From NCBI GenBank assembly GCA_016808115.1, contig JAEQBH010004433.1, positions 124,001 through 188,000 on the forward strand: a DNA stretch of 64,000 nucleotides. The letters are read 5' to 3'. The position numbers and the translations under genes are program-made. A model generated the notes under the pieces. It ran no database searches and was not told the DNA's origin. It worked only from the letters and a program-made list of their open reading frames with translations. Within the stretch, counting starts at the first letter, position 1, and the number at the start of each line of letters is the position of its first letter. Source of the stretch: Tetrastigma voinierianum. Its lineage: Eukaryota; Streptophyta; Magnoliopsida; Vitales; Vitaceae. Shown piece after piece: positions 56,600-64,000 of the stretch.

Positions 56600-57260
56600 G
56601 ATATTAAGCTCCAAAGTCATATTGCAAAATCCATGACTCCATTCCGGTAATTGATTATGACATTAGATGTGGCCAAAAATGGCCACCCAAGTATGATGGG
56701 CACTTGGTTAGTGCCCTACGCACCTGACTCGTGTCGAGAACTACGAAGTCCTCACCAGAGATAATAAATTTGTCTACCTTCACCCCGAAAACATCCTGTT
56801 ATGCCCTTAAGATTTTTATCGATCGTCCGGTAGGATAGAGTGATGTTGGTAGGCTTAAACTCCCGAACCCTAACTTCTTTGTATCTGAGAGGTAAGGTGC
56901 GAGGTTGACAACGGCTCCTAAATCGAGCGATTACTTTAATCTATCTGGGTTCAGATGTTAAGCTAAGATGGTGGGGATCCACCGGATCCCTTGTATTTTC
57001 TTGGGGTCTTGCTCTGAATGATGTGCCGACACATTACATTAGGGAAGGCTTTCTTATCGATGCCCGACCCTCTTTTGGTGTGCACGGGTCTTTAAAAATT
57101 TGGCATATGTTGGAACACATTTAATCATGCAGTGGGATATTGACCTTCCGCACACCTTACTTTTCTGAATTTGATGCGATTGGAGGCCTTTTTCTTACCT
57201 TTTAATGCTTGAAATAGATGAGGCATGCTCTTCTTCATTGAATCTTCTTTTAACTATATG
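56600..57260 (-). pseudogene. C3 protease and linker
   Basis: Same order as C4: decayed 'E-V-x-V-N-I-P-L' linker near 57120-57160, then D-P-x-x-P-T-I-L-A near 56960-56985 and the region around 56910-56940 where 'ggttgacaacggctcc' corresponds to the N-L-L-P-x-S block after the active site. Frameshifts prevent a clear reading of the catalytic Asp. Confidence 0.65.
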
Positions 57261-57900
57261 TTCTGTCCACTTTAGCACTGCTGCTTGGTCTCCTCAAAAC
57301 GGGTTTGGAGTGCTGGTGATCAACTGCCTTCCAGCTACTCAGTGATGATAGCCTTTACTTCATCAAATCATGATGAAATTCAGCTGGCGGAACCTATCTC
57401 ATGGACTCCTAAGTTGAAGGTGTGCTGGCGGGAGTCTTCCTTTGTACGGCCTCCAGTGGTTAATCCACAGTGAATCTGCCAGATTATCTATTTTCTAATT
57501 GAGATCACTTTGAGCCATATCTTTTTGTTGAGGTGCTTTCCACGATTATCAATTCTACGAGTCAATTTATGCATTCAATTCCCTTTTGCTCTTCCACGAA
57601 ATCACTACCACCACCTTGCAAATTTAAAATAGCTTGTTCAGCTGAGGATGAGGATGGTGGTAGGCGTGTGGATAAGATGAGGAACAAAGCGTTATGCGGC
57701 GCAGGGGCATATAGCGGGGTTGGCTTCGAGAGATTAGGGTGGTTATCGATATGTATTGTTATATGGGGCATTGGGTTGAGGTTTGCTTTGACTAATAAAA
57801 TTGGCCTGATCAGAAAACATCTCTCTTACTCTTTGGAATATTGGACTGTTGCTCACCCGCATGCTTTCGGTTGGTAATAAAATGAAGCATAGCTTGGCTT
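57261..57900 (-). pseudogene. C3 gag C-terminal region
   Basis: By position the zinc-knuckle and variable part of gag. Only scattered similarity can be read. The plus-strand frame at 57533-57877 is not convincing as a gene. Confidence 0.45.
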
Positions 57901-57916
57901 TATAAAGGGACTTCAA

Positions 57917-58800
57917 TCACGAACTCGTATAAAGTCTTCTCCCTTCCAATTCTTCCACCCTCCTAGCCAAGGTGGATAGCTTCGTTTTCATTTCCATGTC
58001 TTCTGAGAGTGAGTACATTCCTCCCCTTGAACTGGATGCAGGCCTCATTCTTTCAGCTTCCCTGGGGTTGGGCTCGTCAGCGAGGTCTCTATTCACATGC
58101 TTCGGAAAATCCATGGCTTCTTACGGATTTTACTCAGGAGATCCCTCCACATGGTTTAACAATTGCTTCCTCATAGCGGGGACGTGTCATAAAGTGATTC
58201 ACCAGCATCCATGTGTCAAAGCCATGGTGAGGACATGCACTGATGGTCTCCATATACCTTTCCCAGCATTCATAGAACTTCTCATTATCATTGGCTGGGA
58301 AAGTATAGATCTGCCTTCTCAAACTGTTGGTCCTGTGCATGGAAAAAAATTTCTTTAGGAATTCAGCCTGCATCTCTGTCCAATTTCGTATTGTCCTTGG
58401 CCATAGGGAGTTGGGCCAAATCTTGGCCTTGTCCTTAAGAGTTAGAGGAAAGCATTTTAGCATCATCAGGTCCAGGTTGTTAGCACCCTCTTTGAAGGTA
58501 TTGCATACTTCCTCAAATTTCCGGATATGCGAATAAGGGTTCTCACTTTCCATGCCATGGAAAGTGGGGAGCAGTCGGGACTAGTGAGCTGACAATCATG
58601 TCTTGACGGGAGGTCCTGATACATGAGGGTGCACTCACCCTTGGTGGGTGTATATGGTCCATCATTGACTTTTAAGCATTGGGGCTTCTCTGCACCCCCT
58701 GTTGGCTTTGTTGCTCCTCAGGTGGGGACTCCATCCTAACCTGTATTAATGCCTTCCTGACCACATTCGGGTGGAGCAACGACCTTTGTCGCATGGTATT
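57917..58800 (-). pseudogene. C3 gag domain
   Basis: Best-preserved protein trace in the window. At 58134-58553 a 139-codon frame reads N-P-Y-S-H-I-R-K-F-E-E-V, T-F-K-E-G, L-K-C-F-P-L-T-L-K-D-K-A-K-I-W, R-T-I-R-N-W-T-E-M, F-L-K-K-F-F, R-R-Q-I and A-C-P-H-H-G-F-D-T-W: the retrotransposon gag (capsid) domain of Athila type. The downstream coiled segment (58114-57917) has Y-S-L-S-E-D and L-A-R-R-V-E-E-L-E. The N-terminus beyond 58560 is decayed. Confidence 0.9.
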
Positions 58801-58991
58801 CACGCGATGGTTCATAATTGCTGGCGGCGACACAGACAATTGACGAAAGCGAGGAGCTCACGAAAGAAGTTTAATGTTAGCTAGAAATAAAAATGAAAAT
58901 TCTATGTATGAACATTATAAAAAAATTAAATCATTTCGTGATGAAGCTACTTGAGGAAATAAAAGTAAGCGAAAGAGATTAAATTCATGAC

Positions 58992-59013
58992 ACTTGTGAT
59001 GAGGATCACAAGT
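58992..59013 (-). other. Leader stem-loop of C3
   Basis: Perfect 9-bp stem: arms ACTTGTGAT and ATCACAAGT around a 4-nt loop, 33 nt from the PBS. See C1 for the covarying counterpart. Confidence 0.75.
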
Positions 59014-59045
59014 TCAATAAAACTCTCCACTTTGCATAAGGCACC

Positions 59046-59064
59046 ATCCCCGACAACGACGTCA
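59046..59064 (-). other. C3 primer-binding site, tRNA-Asp type
   Basis: Plus-strand ATCCCCGACAACGACGTCA, two to three bases from the LTR end; its complement differs at a few positions from TGGCGCCGTTGCCGGGGAT, complementary to the 3' end of plant tRNA-Asp. Confidence 0.8.
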
Positions 59065-59066
59065 TT

Positions 59067-60490
59067 TGATTCGTGCCACGGTAGGTGTACCGGAATCCAT
59101 GATATTTGCGACCCCGAGTTCCTATTGTCGTAGCGAAGCTCACTGCGGTATAGTGGTTTAAGAGATTCGAACATGGATGGGTTTCTCCCCCGCCTGAAAT
59201 GATTTACAATGATTGAAATGGTGAATTTTAGTTTAGATTTGGGGTGTTGTTAAAAGCGGTGGGTTGAATTGTTTTTGGCGAAATAAAATGAAATGAAATA
59301 AGAAAAAGAACTACTTGAAGCGTTGGGCTACTGGTTAAAGGCCTTAAGGTGAATGAGAGGTCCTCGGATCTTTTTCCTCTCTTTTGGGAGGATGACCTAT
59401 AGTCATTTCCCGAACCGGATCTTCATTTGGCCTTAAAAACTGAACCCTTATAATTTTTCCTTTCAAAAAATGGCATTTAATGAGCATACATGCTCCCAGG
59501 GCGGAGTCAATGACAACACACCTCACAAGCACACCTGCAGTAACTAATAGAGGCTGACTAGCAGGATATCAATGGATCTAGCAATAAGCATCCATTTGAA
59601 CCAAAAGCTTGCGAATACAGGTTAATCAGGGTATATTTAAAATTTAACCCTAGAGTGAGAGATAGAAGCCATAAATGATCATAAATGCTAGCATTAAAAA
59701 TGTGAATCATTTTCTCCAAAGCGTACCAGGTAGCCCTCTTCTTCAAGGATGGAGGGGTTTAGCGACAATCCCATGATTGTAAACTCTGTATCTCTGAGAC
59801 TTGTTTGAGCCGAGACAAGTGAGAGAAAGGGAGAGAAAATGAGAGAAAAGGAGAAAAGCGGGAAAATTGGAACTCTTCGCTCCTAAAGTTTCTTATTTTG
59901 AATGAAAAAGTCTCCAGATTCTGGGTGTGTGAGTAAACTATATAACCACGAGACAAAAGCAAAATTACCAAATCAACAAAAGTAGTTAAGCTATTCTATG
60001 AGGGCAAATGGGAAAGAAATCGAAAGAGAAGCAAAAAGAGGCAAGGAATTCAAATGGGAAGCGAAGCCGGTGTCTCGAGTGAGAAGTGAGCGATGCGCGA
60101 GAGGCATGAATAGTAGCAGCGAGTGGGCGGAGTTTCACGAGGCTGCGGAATTTCGGGTTGCGAAAGTGCGTAACTGCGAGAATTTGCGACTGCGAAAATT
60201 TGTAGCCACATAAATTCTTCTTGTGTTCCGTATTTCTCTTTTTTGCTCTTCTTTCATACGAAAATCGTCTGCCAGGTGGATTGGCTCGAGGTTCTTCGTG
60301 TTTAAATTGACTCGATAATTTGGGCATAAATAGCTTGCAAAAACTACAAAATTAGCCACAAAATGCGATCAGTAGAATAGCAAGGACCTTAATATGCAAA
60401 TCAGGTTAATTACGCTAATTAGTACACAAAAAGTGCTCAAGGCTTGCACGATAAACGAAGGGGTTAAAATAGCACTTTTTGAGCCTTATC
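59067..60490 (-). repeat. C3 5' LTR
   Basis: 1,424 bp; plus-strand start TGATTCGTGCCACGG, end GAGCCTTATC (altered terminus). It matches 41397-42763 over its length, including TGGCATTTAATGAGC and the GCGAAA-type repeats near 60140-60200. Confidence 0.85.
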
Positions 60491-62487
60491 GATTTTGTAT
60501 ATTGGACAAATACAGTAATATCCATTCTATTATCTTATGAAAATGTCCTCCAAGGCGGTTCTTGTCTATGATTAATTATAAGTCTTTCTCAAGATCAAAT
60601 AACCTACCATTTAACACTAGGTTTCTTTCTTCTTAGCTCAACCCCAAGTGTTAAAGATGCATTAGGATCAAAGAACCACTAAGCCTCCTAATTATTGTTA
60701 ATATCTCTATTATCCAATTAATTAAGTTAACTCATTTATGTCTAATTCTTCATTCACTTCTCATACCTCACAAAGAATCACTCACCATATTGAGATTGAT
60801 CAAAAATCAATATATCAATATCAATCAAGCATGAGTTAATAGAAAAACAATTACTAAAAGATAATAGAAATATGAAAATTAACAACTAGACATAATATTC
60901 ATGTCCAATGTACAACCAACACCCTAGATCACAAACTTAGAACATCATATAGGTATGATCCATTACAAATATAGGATAAAACATGAGATTAAAGAGAGAA
61001 AACTCTAGTGATCAAGATGATGATGGATTTTCAAGTTCCTCAAAGCCACCGAATTCTTCTTGAAATATGCAAAAGGAGATCATCCATTACAATTCTCAGG
61101 TCCTCACGGTCTGACTCACATGGTGGGTTTTGCTTTATGGCCAGTGCTCTACTCAGTGAGGTATGACTTGACGAGTTCGAAATCGTCGGCGTTGGGGCGT
61201 TGCAACATTGGATGATGAGGCTTAGCAAAAAACATCGCGACATTGGAGGCGGGATTTTTCCATTCCTCCGTCTTCCAAGAGTACCAGCTTGCCTCGATTT
61301 CACCATTTTACCTAAAAAACAAAATAAAACCAAATATTAGAAATAAATCTAAACAACACTTTATTTATATACAAAATAGATCATAAACACACTAAAACCT
61401 GGGCATGTAATGAGTGTTTTGGACACTTTCATCCTGTATGACAAACGCCCAGAATGAGTATAAAATTCCACTACCTCACTTTTTCAACTCTTGAAATTCC
61501 TACATGTAGTAGAGATCCTTAGCTAAATCGAGGAACTTAAATAGAACAATCTAATTTAGAGTTCATTTACACAAAAATCACATAAGTAAATTCAAAAGAT
61601 ATTGTGGTGACTCTGACCTTAAAATCATTGATTCTTACAGCCGTTTTTAATTTCCACGATTCTTTAACTTTCATTCCTGTAGACTTCCTTAGTTAGAACT
61701 TGTTTAACCCCCTTCCAAGTGGTACAATTATTTTTTTCAATTAGCTAACTAAATCACCACTTTAATTCCACTTAAACTTAACCCATTGATTAGTTTTAAG
61801 AGCATAACCTTAACTAGTCTCCTAAGCACTAAAACAATTTCCAAACTCAACAATCTCCATAACCCACTTTGCTAATTTCTCTTCATATAACCACCTTAAA
61901 CCAAATAATTTGGGATCTATTAGCTTTATTATATGATTAGACTTAATTAAAGACAACTTAAACTAACTTTTTATTTCATTTAAACCAAGATTTATCATTA
62001 AATAGAATTAACTAATCATTAGGCATTAGAAACTACTAAAATCACATACCTTCTTCTTCTTCTTCTTCTTCTTCTTCAAGATCCCTTCACTCTCTCACTC
62101 TAACTTCTCTCTTTAGACTGAAAAAGGTGAAAATAATGGGCTGAAAACCAGGCCTAACCGCATATAACCTCGTTTAAGCAGCTTGAGGTGGCATGCTTAG
62201 AGGCGCCACCTTTCTTCTTTAAGTATTTTTGCAATTTGGTCCTCCCCATTGTTTAGTATTAAGATTTGACAGCTTGCCACATGGTTCTTGAAGTTTTCTT
62301 ATTCATAAATCAGCGAGGATGTTATTACATTTAATTTACTAGTTTATCATAAGTAATTCTAACCAAATTTCACCTGATTAAACCTATGACTTACCTTAAA
62401 ATTTAGATTTAACTAGTGAACAAGTTTAATTTAACTCACAAGGTAATTCTTAGCTTTATGTTCTTTCCATTAACACTAGGTGTTACA
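60491..62487. mobile_element. Non-coding repeat sequence, probably LTR remnants
   Basis: AT-rich, no protein trace. The stretch 60560-61020 has the look of a gypsy LTR read on the minus strand, possibly the rest of the LTR tail seen at 41150-41396 before C3 inserted. The segment ending 'aggtgttaca' at 62487 could be the 3' end of a plus-strand LTR abutting the copia fragment. Boundaries and families are unresolved. Confidence 0.35.
62050..62078 (+). repeat. (CTT)n microsatellite
   Basis: Nine to ten CTT units. Confidence 0.95.
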
Positions 62488-62500
62488 AATATGCAATTCA

Positions 62501-62649
62501 GATGCGAACTTTGGAGGTTGTAAGATTGATAGAAAAAGCACTAGTGGAACATGTCATTTTTTAGATCACTCACTTGTGTCTTGGCATAGCAATAAAATAC
62601 ATTTGGTTGACTTCGAACTTAAATTAGAACAGCTTTTGAATTTGTGCTT
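62501..62649 (+). pseudogene. Copia RNase H, N-terminal fragment
   Basis: Frame from 62501: D-A-N-F-G-G-C-K-I-D-R-K-S-T-S-G-T-C, then F-L-D-H-S-L-V-S-W-H-S-N-K, the start of the Ty1/copia RNase H domain. After about 62600 it decays and is lost near 62650. The upstream RT is absent, cut by LTR-like sequence ending at 62487. Confidence 0.85.
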
Positions 62650-63478
62650 TTGTTGATGTTGGTTGGTGTAATGCTTGGGATTACTAAGGTTATGATTAAT
62701 TAATGCATGCTGAGAGTTGGGTATTCGAGTCCACGACCTCTGGGGCGTCTCAAATAACTCTTGGATTACATTACTGCAAATATGAATGTAAACTCTTAGG
62801 TGTGAACTAATTAATCGGAATGCTAGTGCTTTGTCGAAAAATTACGAAAAGGGATTAAGATACCTAGTCTTAAATGGATTTCATTAGAGTAGCATCATCT
62901 CAGCATTGTTATGTAAGGGTCGTGGATAGGAGGTGATCGATCAAAGTGTAGCAGAATGAGAATCACATTGTATGGAATGACGGTGACCAAATATGATTCA
63001 GGAAGCAACGCCTTATAAAAGTACCATACTTAATGACCTAGATAGACCAAAAGGAGAATAGGGAGTTAATGTGAGAAATTGAGGGGAGACACAAAATTTT
63101 AAACTTCATGTCGGATTCCTTGGACATGCACAAGTATACGTTTACTCAATCAGTGCTTAATGAATATAAACCATAAATGCATCAATGGAGACAATCAACC
63201 CTAGTATCTTTCCACACGAGTTATATCTAGATATTATCCATTCCTTGTGGTGGACATTGATCACACCCCATTTTGTTTTGCTTTATTTTTTCTTATTTTA
63301 GATTGAAAACACTTTCTCCCCGAGTCATCTGGTAACCGAATAGTGAAAGACTTAAGTAGACGGGGTGCTTTCGATCCTCCACAAACCCTGCTTTCCTATG
63401 GGATCGATATTTGAACTTGTTAGTCCACTATATTACTTGTACAACTCGTGCGCTTGCAGAAATCGTAACAACCGTCGG
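62650..63478. mobile_element. Insertion inside the copia RNase H, LTR-like
   Basis: About 830 bp separating two halves of the same domain. Near its right end 'tatgggatcgatatttgaac' and 'ttgtacaactcgtgcgcttgc' resemble the 3' ends of Tat/Athila-type LTRs. Exact termini and target duplication were not found. Confidence 0.5.
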
Positions 63479-63780
63479 GTTAGGAGGTGCATAAGTCCTT
63501 TGGATTAAACAAACACTTAGTGAATTTGGCTTCATACTTTCTCATGTTCCCATAAAATGTGACAACAAAAGTGTAATTAGCATATCAAAGAATCTTGTCT
63601 AATACCCTCGGACCAAGCATATAGAGATTAGACACCATTTCCTTAAAGATCATGCACAAAAGGGGGATATACCTTGAATTTGTTAGAACCGAAGACCAAC
63701 TCATTGATATTTTCACAAAACCCCTTAATGGGGATCAATTTGTCAATATTAGAATAGAATTAGGGGTTATTACCTTGTAA
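63479..63780 (+). pseudogene. Copia RNase H, C-terminal fragment
   Basis: Resumes as G-A-stop-V-L-W-I-K-Q-T-L-S-E-F-G (the stop is TAA where CAA is usual), then C-D-N-K-S-V-I-S-I-S-K-N, R-T-K-H-I-E-I-R-H-H-F and D-Q-L-I-D-I-F-T-K-P-L. This is the end of a Ty1/copia polyprotein. One further stop is present after 'K-N-L-V'. Confidence 0.9.
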
Positions 63781-64000
63781 ATTGGTGATTAAAATTGTTT
63801 GACATTTTTTCATAAAGGTGTATGAGCTTTCTATTCAAATTTGATCGATCATGATCAAAATTCTTCTATCCCATGGAGAGAAAGCATCAAAATTATGAGG
63901 AAGCAGTTTGAATATCATGGGGAGAGTATCAGAATGCAGAATTCGCCGATAGAAGAAATAAGACCCAAACCTTAGGTTGGCCAAGTTGAGAAGAGTACAT
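63781..64000 (+). mobile_element. Copia 3' untranslated region to window edge
   Basis: AT-rich sequence after the pol stop. 'atcatggggagag' at about 63915-63928 could be part of a polypurine tract, but no LTR start is seen before the window ends. Confidence 0.45.

Larger units (their letters stand above)
41397..60490 (-). mobile_element. Element C3: Athila-type, pol-less, split by C4
   Basis: Minus-strand element with 5' LTR 59067-60490, tRNA-Asp-type PBS, leader hairpin, gag, protease, an AT-rich spacer, 3' untranslated region and 3' LTR 41397-42763. C4 (11.6 kb) lies within its 3' untranslated region at 43746-55337; without C4 it is about 7.5 kb. No RT, RNase H or integrase trace is present. 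A clean target duplication could not be found: the right end reads 'gagccttatcg', altered from TAATCA. Confidence 0.75.

Noticed and set aside
57533..57877. Plus-strand 114-codon frame with a hydrophobic middle
   Set aside because: Antisense to the C3 gag region; no start context, homology or conservation in C1 or C4 supports a gene.
62680..63480. Host gene between the copia fragments
   Set aside because: No frame of useful length; sequence resembles LTR ends.

Overview
This window looks like a repeat-dominated stretch of a flowering-plant nuclear genome. Every recognisable protein trace is an LTR-retrotransposon domain (Ty3/gypsy of the Tekay/Del chromovirus and Athila types, and Ty1/copia). 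All of them are broken by stops, frameshifts or insertions. I see no host gene, no rRNA or tRNA gene and no CRISPR array, and I cannot name the species. Family names below (gypsy-A, gypsy-B, LTR-A, LTR-B, LTR-C, LTR-E, C1, C3, C4) are local labels. Family calls come from motif recognition by eye, not from a database search.

The layout is a nest of insertions. (1) 1-3.77 kb: a palindrome-rich repeat, the 3' part of an Athila-like element on the minus strand, and a minus-strand solo LTR (1175-3186). (2) The host of much of the rest is an old minus-strand chromovirus, gypsy-B. Its pieces, in its own 5'->3' order, are a probable 5' LTR and leader (about 41.4-39.6 kb), leader/gag (27438-27066), gag (25361-24486), the protease (split at 24486/21688), RT (21335-20731) and RNase H (4230-3790). 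(3) Gypsy-A, a plus-strand Tekay-like chromovirus (10513-20730, TSD taaat), sits in the F-M-D-D catalytic motif of the gypsy-B RT. Two extra truncated copies of its 5' LTR with flank lie to its left, at 4231 and 5968. Gypsy-A itself carries a solo LTR (LTR-E, 14498-16970, TSD caggg). (4) LTR-B solo LTRs lie at 6806-9626(-), 21689-24485(+), 34922-37340(+) and 44574-47128(-). (5) Athila-type elements, all on the minus strand, are C1 (27439-39611), C3 (41397-60490) and C4 (43746-55337, TSD aattg, inserted inside C3); a plus-strand solo LTR of the same family is at 25367-27065 (TSD accaa). (6) 60.5-64 kb: AT-rich non-coding repeat sequence, then a copia RNase H split by another insertion.

C1 keeps traces of gag, protease, RT, RNase H and integrase. 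C3 and C4 keep only gag and protease and then pass into an AT-rich spacer with a hairpin, so they look like members of a pol-less, non-autonomous lineage that needs a C1-like helper. C4 also carries a GC-rich degenerate reading frame in the position where Athila elements carry their extra ORF.

The most unusual non-coding signals are: clusters of the palindrome TGTCGCGACA in several LTRs; a tRNA-Asp-complementary motif lying inside the LTR-B unit and tandemly amplified; and a stem-loop beside the Athila primer-binding site with a compensating base-pair change between C1 and C3. I found no convincing new host system. Lengths and boundaries marked 'about' were judged by eye.
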